Shown here piece after piece: positions 16,673 through 25,942 of a stretch of DNA of 64,000 bases (its first letter is position 1; every line of letters begins with the position of its first letter). A model generated the notes under the pieces. It ran no database searches and was not told the origin of the DNA. It saw only the letters and a list, made by a program, of their open reading frames with translations. A program made the position numbers and the translations under genes. Origin of the DNA: JAIBJN01 sp963775505 (GTDB lineage Bacteria; Actinomycetota; Thermoleophilia; Gaiellales; Gaiellaceae); contig CAVZIL010000007.1 of assembly GCA_963775505.1 (NCBI GenBank), positions 1-64,000 of the forward strand. Direction: 5' to 3'.

Positions 16673-17413
16673 TCAGATCGTTCGCAGCAGGACGAGCGCG
16701 ATCGCCAGGGCGACGACCGCCCCGGCGAGCGCCCGCAAGGCAGTCTCGTTGGCGTGGACGAGGAGCTCGGCGGTCACCGGCTCCGAGGTGCCGTCGCGGC
16801 GGTCGATGCGGCCTTCGACGTGGGCCACGCGCCGGCGGACCTCGCGGACCGGCGTCGAGAGCGTGCGTTGCGCGCGGCTGGAAAGGTAGGCGAAGAGGGC
16901 GCCGGCGGCGGCGACGAGGTCGAGCTTTCCCGCTGTGGCGAAGTAAGCGGTGAGGAGCGGGAACGCGCCCCACGCGAGCGCGAACCACGCGTCGCCGTGG
17001 AAGCGTCCGCCGAGGAGCTCGAGGTTGTAGGCGACGACGATGAAGCCGCCGACGACGACGAAGGCGCCGATCCAGGGATCGACGGTGACCGCGCCGACGA
17101 CGCCGATCGCGACGGCGCCCGCGATCGAGACGACTCCCAGCGCGACGAGCACGCCGCCCGGGATCCTCGTGCGGAGCGGCCGGCCGTTGAGCTCGTCGAG
17201 CGCGTGCGCGCCGATGCCGACCGCGAGAAAGAAGGCGGCGAGAGTGGGGAGGAAGCGGTTCCAGGCGAACGCCGAGGTGAGTGCCGCGCCGATGGCCACG
17301 TAGCTCAGGTGCCACGCGGTGTAGGGCACGTGGAGGAGCGTGACGTAGTCCCGCCAGCCCCCCGGGGCGAGGGCGTAGAAGGCAGGGCGCCTCGCTTCGG
17401 TCTCAGCCTGCAC
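16673..17413 (-). CDS. Integral membrane protein, UbiA-like in outline
   Basis: 246 residues with about six to seven hydrophobic helices. HALDELNGRPLRTRIP near residue 70 recalls the first conserved loop of UbiA prenyltransferases and VAYNLELLGGRFHGD a second loop, but the canonical NDxxDxxxD motif is not present, so enzymatic activity is doubtful. It overlaps the upstream menaquinone-type methyltransferase by 11 bp and may act on the same lipid or quinone pathway; this is inference from neighbourhood. Confidence 0.5.
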   Translation of the reverse strand: MQAETEARRPAFYALAPGGWRDYVTLLHVPYTAWHLSYVAIGAALTSAFAWNRFLPTLAAFFLAVGIGAHALDELNGRPLRTRIPGGVLVALGVVSIAGAVAIGVVGAVTVDPWIGAFVVVGGFIVVAYNLELLGGRFHGDAWFALAWGAFPLLTAYFATAGKLDLVAAAGALFAYLSSRAQRTLSTPVREVRRRVAHVEGRIDRRDGTSEPVTAELLVHANETALRALAGAVVALAIALVLLRTI

Positions 17414-18128
17414 GGACGCCCCACATGACGATCCCGCCCCCGAGGCTGATCAGGCGAGCCTGGACGTCGCGGATGCCGGCGCCCTCCCAGACGCCGCGCA
17501 GCCGCTCCGGAGGCCAGCGCTCCCAGAAGCCGCGGATGCTCGGTCCCAGGAAGCCGCCCACCTCGGCCCAGCCCGGCGAGACGGCGCGGCCCGCGAGCGG
17601 CAGCCCGACGCGGACGTAGGCCTTCCAGGCCGATCGCGGGAGCGCACGCGGCGGGACGAAGAACTCGAGCATGGCGATGCGTCCTCCCGGCCGGACGACG
17701 CGGGCGAGCTCGCGCATCGCCGCCGCGGGGTCGTCGACGTAGCGGAGGAGGTAGGTGAACGTCAGGCCGTCGAAGGAGCCATCCTCGAACGGCAGCTCCT
17801 CCGCGCGACCCTCCCGGAGCTCGACCCGCTCGTCGAGCCCGGCGGCGTCGACGCGGCGGCGTCCCTCGGCCAGCATCTCGGGGCTCTGGTCGATCCCGAC
17901 CACGCGGCAGCCGTGGCGCCTGGCCAGCTCGAGGGCGACCGCGGCCGTCCCGCAGGCGACGTCGAGCACGGTCTCGCCGGGGCTGGTGTCGATCCGCGAC
18001 ACGAGCAGCGAACGCCAGCGCGGGTCCTGGCCGAAGCTGAGCAGGCGCGCGTAGCGGTCGTATGTCCCGGCCAGCGGCGCGAAGAGCTCGCGCGCGGCGC
18101 GGTTCCGCTCGGAGGCTGAGGCTGCCAC
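17403..18128 (-). CDS. UbiE/MenG-type SAM methyltransferase
   Basis: 241 residues from GTG 18128. FAPLAGTYDRYARLLSFGQD is the quinone-methyltransferase N-terminal signature, followed by motif I VLDVACGTAAVAL and FEDGSFDGLTFTYLLRYVDD. The family methylates demethylmenaquinone or the ubiquinone precursor; in actinobacteria menaquinone is the likely product. A longer in-frame reading to 18230 would overlap the divergent gene and is low-complexity, so I rejected it. The membrane gene at 16673 overlaps its 3' end. Confidence 0.75.
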   Translation of the reverse strand: MAASASERNRAARELFAPLAGTYDRYARLLSFGQDPRWRSLLVSRIDTSPGETVLDVACGTAAVALELARRHGCRVVGIDQSPEMLAEGRRRVDAAGLDERVELREGRAEELPFEDGSFDGLTFTYLLRYVDDPAAAMRELARVVRPGGRIAMLEFFVPPRALPRSAWKAYVRVGLPLAGRAVSPGWAEVGGFLGPSIRGFWERWPPERLRGVWEGAGIRDVQARLISLGGGIVMWGVRAG

Positions 18129-18133
18129 GAGGC

Positions 18134-18139
18134 TATTGT
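18134..18139 (+). promoter_or_regulatory. Leaderless -10 box, 18148 gene
   Basis: TATTGT ends 8 nt before GTG 18148 and supports that start over TTG 18136, which lies inside the box. Confidence 0.4.
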
Positions 18140-18147
18140 TGCGCCCG

Positions 18148-18699
18148 GTGAGCCTCGAGGAGGAGCTGAGCGCCGCGGGCGAGGCCGCGCGGGCGCATGC
18201 GGGCGATGGCGAGGAGGTCGTCGCAGTCATCCCGGCCGAGCCTGGCTCGGGGGCGCGCGTGTATCTGGTCGCCTACGAGTCCGGCGGGGAGCGAGCCTGG
18301 CTGGCGCTGGACGCCGCGGGCGAGCCGGTCGCCGACCGCACGCTCGTGCGCGACGCGGTGGCCATCGCCGCCATGGTCGAGCTCGCAGAGGAGAGCGCCG
18401 GCGGCGGAGACCTCGGGGAGCTCAGGGCGCGGCTCGTCGAGCTGCGGCTGACCGACAACCCGGAGGGGATCGAGGAAGCCGAGGCGGCCGCCGCCCAGCT
18501 CCAGGAGACGATCAAGCCCCCTCCCCGCGTGGCGAGCGTCGACTACCTGGACGAGCTCGGCGCGGCCGCCGCGAAGCTCGAAGGCGCGATCGGACAGGTC
18601 GGCGCCTCGCCGTTCGCCGAGGCGATGAAGACGGGCGTGGCGGCCTCGGACGACCTCGCTGACGAGGTCGAGTCCAACTACAAGGCCCGGCTCGGCTGA
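18148..18699 (+). CDS. Hypothetical acidic protein
   Basis: 183 residues, rich in Ala and Glu, no membrane segment. The N-terminal 60 residues could form a small beta domain (VYLVAYESGGERAWLALDA); the middle is helical (AVAIAAMVELAEES, EAEAAAAQLQETI). I recognise no family. It is divergent from the menaquinone-type methyltransferase and convergent with ferritin, with 4 bp between the stops of the latter pair. Confidence 0.5.
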   Translation: MSLEEELSAAGEAARAHAGDGEEVVAVIPAEPGSGARVYLVAYESGGERAWLALDAAGEPVADRTLVRDAVAIAAMVELAEESAGGGDLGELRARLVELRLTDNPEGIEEAEAAAAQLQETIKPPPRVASVDYLDELGAAAAKLEGAIGQVGASPFAEAMKTGVAASDDLADEVESNYKARLG

Positions 18700-18703
18700 G
18701 CGG

Positions 18704-19231
18704 CTAGAGCGCTCCGCCCGCAGCGGCAGGTGCGGAAGGGTCGGCACCCGCGTCGCCGATGGCGGTGCGCGCGAGGTACTCCTCGGCGAGCAGCAGGTTC
18801 GACTCGGCCGCGCGCGTCACGATCGAGAGGAGCTCGGACATGCTCGCCACCTCCTCGCGCTGCTCCTTCAGGAACCAGTCGAGGAACTGGGCGCCGACGA
18901 GGTCGTCCTCCTCGCGGGCGAGCCCGGCGAGCCGGCTGATCTGGGCGGTGACCTCTTTCTCCTGCTGGAGCGCCAGCTTGACGGGCGCGACGGCGTCCTT
19001 GAACGACGTCTTCGGCTCGGGCAGCGCCGGAATCGTGACGGGCAGGTCGGCGTCGAGCAGGTACTGGACGATCATGTGCGCGTGGTTGCGCTCCTCGACG
19101 GCCTGCCGGTAGAAGTGAGCGGCGAGCTGGGGAAGCGTCTCCTGGTCGTAGTAAACCGCGATCGCCACGTACTGCTGGGACGCCGCGTACTCGTTGCCGA
19201 TGTGGGCGTTCAGCTCCTCGGCGAAGCTCAT
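18704..19231 (-). CDS. ftn: Bacterial non-heme ferritin
   Basis: 175 residues. A four-helix ferritin with ferroxidase-type ligands: the Glu in IGNEYAASQQYV, EERNHAHMIVQYLL (Glu-x-x-His), and a later EQREEVASM segment. Ferritins oxidise Fe2+ and store iron as a mineral in a 24-mer shell. The C-terminal 20 residues are Ala/Gly/Pro-rich and probably flexible. ATG 19231 has TAATGT 9 nt upstream, overlapping the divergent gene's promoter region. Confidence 0.9.
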   Translation of the reverse strand: MSFAEELNAHIGNEYAASQQYVAIAVYYDQETLPQLAAHFYRQAVEERNHAHMIVQYLLDADLPVTIPALPEPKTSFKDAVAPVKLALQQEKEVTAQISRLAGLAREEDDLVGAQFLDWFLKEQREEVASMSELLSIVTRAAESNLLLAEEYLARTAIGDAGADPSAPAAAGGAL

Positions 19232-19240
19232 GGTGTGCGT

Positions 19241-19246
19241 ACATTA
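19241..19246 (-). promoter_or_regulatory. -10 box for ferritin
   Basis: TAATGT on the minus strand, 9 nt before ATG 19231. The same bases read TACATT on the plus strand (offset by one), so a divergent promoter for 19273 is possible. Confidence 0.4.
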
Positions 19247-19272
19247 CGCGGAGAGACCGACGAAAGGACGCC

Positions 19273-19566
19273 ATGGAAGGCGGATTCGGCTTCCCGCTGG
19301 GAGGCGACCCCGAGGATCTGATGCGCGGCCTGCGCGAGTTCGCGGAGAAGCAGACCGAGGCGATGCAGGAGTCGCAGCGCGAGCAGTTCGCGACGCTCAC
19401 CCTGAACACCGCGGTCGAGCTGACCGGCTCCGCGCTCAAGCAGATGCACGTCGACGGCACGCCCGACGAGCAGGCCATTGCTCTTCGCGACGGGATGCGC
19501 GTGCTCTTCCCCGAGGCGGTCGCGCTCGTCTCGGCAGCCCGTCAGGGCTTCATGCGGGAACGCTAG
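19273..19566 (+). CDS. Small hypothetical protein
   Basis: 97 residues; ATG 19273 has GAAAGGA upstream. Helical and polar (EDLMRGLREFAEKQTEAMQE). No family recognised. The stop TAG overlaps the GTG of the LysE-type exporter, so the two are translationally coupled. Confidence 0.55.
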   Translation: MEGGFGFPLGGDPEDLMRGLREFAEKQTEAMQESQREQFATLTLNTAVELTGSALKQMHVDGTPDEQAIALRDGMRVLFPEAVALVSAARQGFMRER

Positions 19567-20208
19567 TGCCGTTCCCGGATCCAGGCACACTCGCCGTGTT
19601 CGCCGCGGCGGCGGTCGCCCTGCTCGTCATCCCGGGCCCGGCGGTGCTCTACATCGTCGCGCAGTCGATCGAGCACGGCCGCACGGCAGGGCTGGTCTCC
19701 ATGCTCGGGATTCAGGTCGGCGGCGCTCGTGCACGTCGCGGCGGCGGCGCTCGGGCTCTCGGCGCTGCTGCTCCAGTCGGCGACGGCGTTCAACGTCGTC
19801 AAGTTCGTTGGTGCCGCCTACCTCGTCTTCCTCGGCCTGCGGAAGCTGCTGACCCGGGAGCGGTTCGAGACGACCGGTGAGCGTCCCCCGCGCCGGCTCG
19901 ACAAGCTGTTCGCGCAGGGCATCGTCGTCAACATCCTCAACCCGAAGACGGCGCTCTTCTTCTTCGCGTTCCTGCCGCAGTTCGTCGACGTGAGCAAGGG
20001 CTCGGTCGGGCTCCAGATCGCGATCCTCGGCGTCGTCTTCATCCTCATCGCCGTCGTCAGCGACGGGATGTACGCGCTCGCGGCCGGCACGGCGTCGGAC
20101 TGGCTCCGTGGGAACCCGCGCTTCCTCCGCGCGGAACGGTGGATCTCGGGGACGGTGCTGGTCGGCCTGGGCGTGACGGCTGCGCTGTCGGGATCCAACA
20201 GGAAGTAG
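19566..20208 (+). CDS. LysE/RhtB family amino-acid exporter (one frameshift)
   Basis: About 213 residues once one extra G near 19724-19728 is removed, which joins GIQVGG to LVHVAAAALGLSALL. The protein has six membrane helices and the family's PGPAVLYIV motif near residue 22 and NPKTALFFFAFLPQFV near 120. Members export lysine, threonine, homoserine lactone or related metabolites; the substrate is unknown here. GTG 19566 overlaps the preceding stop. Confidence 0.8.
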
Positions 20209-20229
20209 CGTCGGGGTCTGGGTCGATCG

Positions 20230-20967
20230 CTACTGGAGCGAGCTGATCCCGAAGGCGAGCCCGAAGCCGAGGGTCGTCACGAATCCCGCCAGTTTGCCGC
20301 CGTGATGGAGCGCCTCCGGCATCATCGTGTTCGCCAGCATCGTGAGCACCGCTCCGCCGGCGAACGCGAGCACGATGGCAATGGTCCGCGGTGAGGCTGC
20401 GTCGAGAACGACATAGCCGAGCAGGGACGCGAGGCCGAACCCGAGGGCAACCAGGACCCAGAAGCGCATGATCCGGCGCGTGTCCCGGCCCGCCCGCTCG
20501 AGTGCCGCCGTGGCCGCGATCGCCTCGGGAAGGTTTGCGATGAAGACGGCCACCAGGAACGCTGCGCTGACGGTGCCGGCCTGGAGCACCGTCAGGCCGA
20601 GGACGAGCGACTCCGGGATTCCGTCGAGGATGATCCCGAGCACGATCGCCCTTCCGGCCTGCGCAGGCCCGGCTTCCGCCGCCGCGGTCGAGCTCCTTCG
20701 TCTGTCGCCCAGGCGGTCGATCAGCACCTCGGCGGCGAAGAAGACCGCCGAGCCGGCCACAAGGCCGACCGCGATCGCGCCGTCGCCGGCCGAGGTCTCG
20801 AACGCTTCGTGAACGAGCTCGTAGGCGACCGCGCTGAGAAGCACACCTGCGCCGAAGGCCATGATCAGGCCGACGTGGCGGCGGGTGATCGGGGCACGGA
20901 GGGCGATGACTCCGCCGAGCACGAGCGAGGAGCCTGCGACCAGGCCCCAGAGAAAAGCCTCGGTCAC
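20230..20967 (-). CDS. ZIP-family metal transporter
   Basis: 245 residues from GTG 20967, eight predicted helices. The metal-binding helix IV/V motifs are present as LDGIPESLVLG and FIANLPEAIAA, and a His-containing loop near the C-terminus (EALHHGG). The ZIP family imports Zn2+, Fe2+ or Mn2+ down its gradient; specificity is not visible. A much longer reading extends upstream across the GNAT gene but its extra part is Arg/Pro-rich shadow sequence. Confidence 0.8.
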   Translation of the reverse strand: MTEAFLWGLVAGSSLVLGGVIALRAPITRRHVGLIMAFGAGVLLSAVAYELVHEAFETSAGDGAIAVGLVAGSAVFFAAEVLIDRLGDRRRSSTAAAEAGPAQAGRAIVLGIILDGIPESLVLGLTVLQAGTVSAAFLVAVFIANLPEAIAATAALERAGRDTRRIMRFWVLVALGFGLASLLGYVVLDAASPRTIAIVLAFAGGAVLTMLANTMMPEALHHGGKLAGFVTTLGFGLAFGISSLQ

Positions 20968-21044
20968 GAGATCTGGAGCGTCCGGTCCGATGTGGTCACG
21001 CCACGATCCTCTCGCGAGTGTCGGACGAGGCCGAGGCCTCGGCC

Positions 21045-21896
21045 TCAGCCGATGTTCACGCGCCGCGCGAGGCGGTAGAACGTCTCCCGGAAGCCGCGAC
21101 GCGGCCAGAAGCGGGACGACTCCAGGTTGGCGACCCGCCAGTCCGTGTGCATGGCCGTGTAGCCCGCGTTGGCCGCCCAGCGAAGGGCGTGCTCCGTCAG
21201 CGCGATGCCGGCGCCGCGGCCGCGGGCCTCCGGCCTCGTGGCGGCGACGGCGAGGTAGATCGAGCCGGGAGGCCGGAAGACGTCGGGCTCCTCCGGCTCC
21301 AGGAGCAGGTGGCCGACCACCCGGCCGTCGAGCTCGGCGACGAAGTAGGCAGAGCCGGACGCTTCGAGAGTCTCTTCCCAATCCGTCAGGAACACCTCGG
21401 GAGAAGGCAGGGTCAGCCCTGTGAAGGTTGGCGCCTCCGTGTGGTGGCGCCAGATCTCGGAGACGAGATCGGGCGTGGTGCGCAAGTCCTCGACTGCCCC
21501 GGCCCGGACCGTGAGCCCGGGCGGAAGCGGGCGCGGCTCCGCGCCGCTCTCGCGGAGGCCGTGCGCCTGCATGTGCGCGAACGCCAGCCGGAACCACGGT
21601 TCGGAGAGGCCGGGCAGCGCCGGCACGAGCGCGACGTGGAGCTCGGCGCCGCCGGCGACCCAGCGCCCGGCGGCGGCGGCGTAGAGGTCGCGGACGAGCT
21701 CGGGCTCGGACGCTGCGTGCCCGGCGAGCCCCACCCAGACGTGGCGGGGCCACCATTCGTTCTGGCCCACGCTCCCGATCAGGTACCCGACGACCTCACC
21801 CTCGAGGACGGCGACGGTGCCGCTCGTGCCCTCCTTCTCCCAGGCGCGCGCGACTGCCGCCCGGGCATCCGCGAGCGGAGCGAGCAGCCGCTCCAC
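21045..21896 (-). CDS. Tandem GNAT N-acetyltransferase
   Basis: 283 residues from GTG 21896, with two GNAT-like halves. The second half has the acetyl-CoA loop VAATRPEARGRGAGIALTEH and a late WRVANLESSRFWPRRGF. The frame stays open to 21977 and the extra 27 codons (IELRPFKAADVDAAAGLLTE) look exactly like a GNAT N-terminus, but no standard start exists there: the first codon after the acs stop is ATC. The true start is therefore probably upstream, by a rare start codon or a base error. Substrate unknown. Confidence 0.75.
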   Translation of the reverse strand: MERLLAPLADARAAVARAWEKEGTSGTVAVLEGEVVGYLIGSVGQNEWWPRHVWVGLAGHAASEPELVRDLYAAAAGRWVAGGAELHVALVPALPGLSEPWFRLAFAHMQAHGLRESGAEPRPLPPGLTVRAGAVEDLRTTPDLVSEIWRHHTEAPTFTGLTLPSPEVFLTDWEETLEASGSAYFVAELDGRVVGHLLLEPEEPDVFRPPGSIYLAVAATRPEARGRGAGIALTEHALRWAANAGYTAMHTDWRVANLESSRFWPRRGFRETFYRLARRVNIG

Positions 21897-21977
21897 GGCT
21901 CGATGGCGCTCGTGACGCTCGGTGAGGAGCCCGGCCGCCGCGTCGACGTCCGCGGCCTTGAACGGACGGAGCTCGAT

Positions 21978-23944
21978 CTAGCCCTCCTGCGAGGACTCGG
22001 CGACGGCGCGGTCCTTGATCTCCTCGACCACGGTCGGGTCGGCGAGAGTCGTCGTGTCGCCGAGGGCGCGGTGCTCGGAGACGTCCTTCAAGAGGCGGCG
22101 CATGATCTTCCCCGACCGGGTCTTCGGGAGCTCGGGCGTGAAGACGATGTTCGCCGGCCGGGCGATCTTCCCGATCTTCGTCGCCACGTGCTCGCGCAGC
22201 TCGGCCATCATCTCGGGCGAGCCGTCCTCGCCGCCCTTGAGGCTGACGTAGGCGACGATCGCCTGGCCGGTCGTCTCGTCGCTTGACGCCCGCAGACCGC
22301 CGCCTCGGCCACCTTCGGATGGTCGACCAACGCGCTCTCGACCTCGATCGTCGAGATGCGGTGGCCGGAGACGTTCATGACGTCGTCGACGCGGCCCATG
22401 AGCCAGAAGTCGCCGTCCTCGTCGATCCGGGCGCCGTCGCCTGCGAAGTACATGCCCGGGAACCGGCTCCAGTAGGTCTCCACGAAGCGGTCGTGATCCT
22501 TGTAGATCCCCCTGAGCATGGCGGGCCACGGCCGGCGCAGCACGAGGTAGCCGCCGCCCCCGGGGGGCACCTCCTCGCCCTGGTCGTTCACCACGGCGGC
22601 GTCGACGCCGGGGAACGGGCGCGTGGCGGAGCCGGGCTTCGTCGTCGTGACGCCCGGCAGCGGCGTGATCAGGACCATCCCGGTCTCGGTCTGCCACCAC
22701 GTGTCGACGATCGGACACCGGCCGCCGCCGATGTGCTCGCGGTACCAGATCCAGGCCTCGGGGTTGATCGGCTCGCCGACGGAGCCGAGGAGCCGCAGAG
22801 AGGAGAGGTCGTGCTTCTCCGCGTGCTCCGGTCCCCACTTCATGTGCGCCCGGATGGCGGTGGGCGCCGTGTAGAGGATGTCCACCTCGTACCGCTCGAC
22901 GATCGCCCACCACCGGTCGCAGTCGGGGTAGTCGGGAACGCCTTCGTAGAGCACGCCCGTGGTCGCGTTCGCGAGCGGCCCGTAGACGATGTAGCTGTGG
23001 CCGGTCACCCAGCCGATGTCGGCCGCGCACCAGTACACGGAGTCGGGCTTGATGTCGAAGATGTAGTGATGGCTCGTCGAGACGCCGGCGAGGTAGCCGC
23101 CGGTGGTGTGGACGATGCCCTTCGGCTTCGCGGTCGTGCCACTCGTGTAGAGGAGGTAGAGCAGGTCCTCGGAGTCCATCGGCTCGCAGGGGCAGGTCGC
23201 AGGGTCCTCGCTCTGGCCCTCCATGAGATCCTGGGCCCAGACGTCGCGGCCGTCGCGCATCTCGACCTCGTTGCCGACCCGCCGCCAGACCACCGACGTC
23301 TTCACGCCGGGCGAGCGCTCGAGCGCCTCGTCGGCGTTCCGCTTCAGCGGCACCTCGCCGCCCTTTCGCCACCCCGCGTCCTGCGTGATCAGGACCTCGC
23401 ACTCCATGTCGTTGAGCCGGTCGGAGAGCGAGTCGGCGCTGAAGCCGCCGAAGACGACGGTGTGCGGTGCTCCCAGGCGGGCGCAGGCGAGCATCGAGAC
23501 CGGCAGCTCGGGGATCATCCCCATGTAGATGCCGACCGGCGTCCCCTTGCCGACGCCGAGCTCCCTGAGCGCGTTCGCGAACCGCACGACGTCACGCTGG
23601 AGGTCGGCGAACGTGACCGTGCGGCGCTCGCCCTCCGGCTCGCCCTCCCAGTGGTAGGCGACCTTGTCGCCGAGGCCGGCCTCGACGTGGCGGTCGACGC
23701 AGTTGAAGCAGACGTTGAGCCGGCCGCCGACGTACCACTTCGCGTACGGCAGCTCCCACTCGTAGAGCTTCGTGAAGGGCTCGAACCAGGTGATCCGCTC
23801 GCGGGCCTCGGCTTCCCAGAACTCCTCGAAGTCGCGCTCGTAGATGTTCGGCTGCGCATTCGCCTGGGCCGCGAACTCGGGCGGCGGCGGATACCGCCGT
23901 TCCTCGAGCAAGAGAGCGTCGATCGCAGAGGCGCCTTCGGTCAC
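21978..23944 (-). CDS. acs: Acetyl-CoA synthetase (one frameshift)
   Basis: About 655 residues when read through one missing base in a C-run at 22289-22291, which joins AAVCG to ASSDETTGQAIVAYV. Motifs are complete: LYTSGTTAKPKGI (P-loop), WWQTETGM, YFAGDGARIDEDGD, and the C-terminal KTRSGKIMRR with the acetylatable Lys. It activates acetate through acetyl-AMP to acetyl-CoA. GTG 23944 overlaps the stop of the small membrane gene upstream. The break is probably a homopolymer error. Confidence 0.9.
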
Positions 23945-24311
23945 AGCTTCCCTCCCCGGGCTCGTGGTCGCGGAGAATGGTCCGCGTCGACGAGACGTCG
24001 AAGAACGGCCAGAAGAGGATGGCCGCGATGCCGCCGACGACGAGGCCGATCGCCGCGGCCTTGAACGCGTAGTCCTCGACCCGGCGCACGGCGAGGGAGC
24101 CCACGGTGATCGCGGCCACGACGACGAGAACGGGGCCGGCCGGGTTCCACTCGAAGGAGAGAATGGCGGCGACGACGACGACCGCGGCGAAGAGCACCGC
24201 GACGACCGTCCCGAGGATGAGCTCCCAGGCGGTGGGCTTCGGCCTCGGCTCGGGCTCGCCGGGAGTCTCGGCGTGGTCGGGTCGGTCGAGCTGGTTCTCC
24301 ACGAGGCCCAT
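23941..24311 (-). CDS. Small membrane protein upstream of acs
   Basis: About 123 residues from ATG 24311: a polar Pro-rich N-terminus, then hydrophobic helices near residues 30-52 (LILGTVVAVLFAAVVVVAAI), 58-75 and 85-103. The frame must shift by one missing base in the G-rich ribosome-binding region near 23955 to stop at 23941, where TGA overlaps the acs GTG. I recognise no family; it is not the DUF485 partner of acetate permeases. Coupling to acs is suggested by the overlap. Confidence 0.5.
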
Positions 24312-24362
24312 TGTGCGGGCGGAACCGGCCGGGCCGCAAGAATCAGGTGCCAGTCCAGCTCC

Positions 24363-24368
24363 TAGAAT
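24363..24368 (+). promoter_or_regulatory. Leaderless -10 box, proline dehydrogenase
   Basis: TAGAAT ends 6 nt before TTG 24375. Confidence 0.5.
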
Positions 24369-24374
24369 CGCCCC

Positions 24375-25283
24375 TTGGCCCTCTTCGACCGCGCGATCGT
24401 CCGTGTGCTGCCCGCCGTCCCGAGGCGGGTCGTGCGACGGCTCTCGGACCGTTACATCGCGGGCCCGAAGCTGGCCGACGCCGTCGCCACCGTGAGGGCG
24501 CTGAACGAGGCGGGGAAGAAGGCGACGCTCGACGTCCTCGGCGAGGAGGTCGTGTCCGAGCACGAGGCGCTGGCGATCCGGGCCGAGTACGAGCGGGCGA
24601 TGGCGACGATCGAGGCCGAGGGGCTGGACGCGAACGTGAGCGTGAAGCTGACCGGGCTCGGGCTGGGCGTCGATCCCGAGCTCTGCGCCGAGAGCGTCCG
24701 CATGCTGGCCAGGATTGCCGCCGGGCACGGCAGGTTCGTGCGTGTCGACATGGAGGACTCCTCGACGACGACCGCGACGCTCGACCTCTACCGCGAGCTC
24801 AGGACGGAAGGGCACGACAACGTCGGGATCGTCCTCCAGGCGATGCTCCGGCGCACGCTCGACGACGTGGTCGCGCTCGTCCACCTGCATCCGAACGTGC
24901 GCGTCTGCAAGGGCATCTACGTCGAGCCCGCCGACATCGCCTACCAGGGCGACGAGGCGGTCAGGTTCAACTTCGTGGAGACGATGGCGGCGCTCTGGGA
25001 AGGCGGCGCCAAGGTCGCCGTGGCCACACATGACGACGTGCTCGTCGCCCAGGCCCTCGAACTGATCCGGGCGCGCGGACTCGGCCACGAGCGGTACGAG
25101 TTCCAGCTCCTGCTCGGCGTTCGCGAGGACCTCGCCGACGAGCTCGTACGCGGCGGGCACACGGTGCGGATCTACGTGCCCTACGGGCAGAAGTGGTACG
25201 AGTACTCGCTCCGGCGGCTGCAGGAGAACCCGAAGCTCGCCGGCTACGTCGCGCGAGACACGCTGCGTCGCCTCTTGCCGTGA
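24375..25283 (+). CDS. Proline dehydrogenase
   Basis: 302 residues, the single-domain FAD-dependent PutA barrel. VRVDMEDSS, CKGIYVEPADIAYQ, EFQLLLGVRED and VRIYVPYGQKWYEYSLRRLQ cover the FAD and proline-carboxylate binding residues, including the paired Arg of YSLRR. It oxidises proline to pyrroline-5-carboxylate and feeds electrons to quinone. Start TTG 24375, leaderless. It heads a three-gene overlapping run with a VUT transporter and a metallo-hydrolase. No P5C dehydrogenase gene is in the window. Confidence 0.9.
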   Translation: MALFDRAIVRVLPAVPRRVVRRLSDRYIAGPKLADAVATVRALNEAGKKATLDVLGEEVVSEHEALAIRAEYERAMATIEAEGLDANVSVKLTGLGLGVDPELCAESVRMLARIAAGHGRFVRVDMEDSSTTTATLDLYRELRTEGHDNVGIVLQAMLRRTLDDVVALVHLHPNVRVCKGIYVEPADIAYQGDEAVRFNFVETMAALWEGGAKVAVATHDDVLVAQALELIRARGLGHERYEFQLLLGVREDLADELVRGGHTVRIYVPYGQKWYEYSLRRLQENPKLAGYVARDTLRRLLP

Positions 25284-25942
25284 CCTCCTTCTCCTGGCGC
25301 TTCGTCACGATCGCGGCGTTCTTCGTCACGTCGCTCGTCGTCTCGAACATCCTCGCGGTGAAGCTGGCGGAGGTCGGCGGACGGGTCTTCGACGCCGGGA
25401 ACCTTCTCTTCCCGCTGGCCTACCTTCTCGCGGACGTCCTCACCGAGGTCTACGGCTTCCGCGCGGCGCGGCGCGTGATCCTGCTCGGCTTCGCCTGCAA
25501 CGTCCTCGCCGTCGTGTCGATCCAGCTCGCGCTCCGTCTCCCGGCGGCCGAGTTCTGGGCCGGGAACCAGGAGGCTTACGAGACGATCCTCGGGACGACC
25601 TGGCGGATCTTCGTCGCCTCGCTCGTCGCCTATCTCGTCGGCGAGCTGACGAACTCCTACGTGCTCTCGCGCATGAAGGTGGCCACCGGTGGGCGCTTCC
25701 TCTGGAGCCGCACGATCGGCTCGTCCCTCGTCGGGCAGGCGCTCGACTCTACTATCTTCGTCACCATCGCCTTCGCCGGGACCGGAACGCCGCTCCTCGA
25801 CACGATCGTGACCACGTGGGCGATCAAGGTGGCCTGGGAGGTGGCGGCGACGCCCTTCACGTACCTGATCGCCAACGGCCTGAAGCGGGCCGAAGGGATC
25901 GACGTCTTCGACGGCCCCCGTCCGGCCGAGGCGCGCGAATGA
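25280..25942 (+). CDS. VUT family (YhhQ-like) queuosine precursor transporter
   Basis: 220 residues from GTG 25280, which overlaps the proline dehydrogenase stop. Six membrane helices, with the family's FPLAYLLADVLTEVYGFRAA, AYLVGELTNSYVLSRMK, and LWSRTIGSSLVGQALDSTIF segments. YhhQ/QPTR proteins import the queuosine precursors preQ0 or preQ1 for tRNA modification. No queuosine genes are near, so assignment rests on family motifs. Confidence 0.8.
   Translation: MTSFSWRFVTIAAFFVTSLVVSNILAVKLAEVGGRVFDAGNLLFPLAYLLADVLTEVYGFRAARRVILLGFACNVLAVVSIQLALRLPAAEFWAGNQEAYETILGTTWRIFVASLVAYLVGELTNSYVLSRMKVATGGRFLWSRTIGSSLVGQALDSTIFVTIAFAGTGTPLLDTIVTTWAIKVAWEVAATPFTYLIANGLKRAEGIDVFDGPRPAEARE

Noticed and set aside
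20968..21756. Apparent 260-residue N-terminal extension of the ZIP gene
   Set aside because: Arg/Pro-rich, overlaps the real GNAT gene in another frame, and ZIP proteins normally start near 20967.
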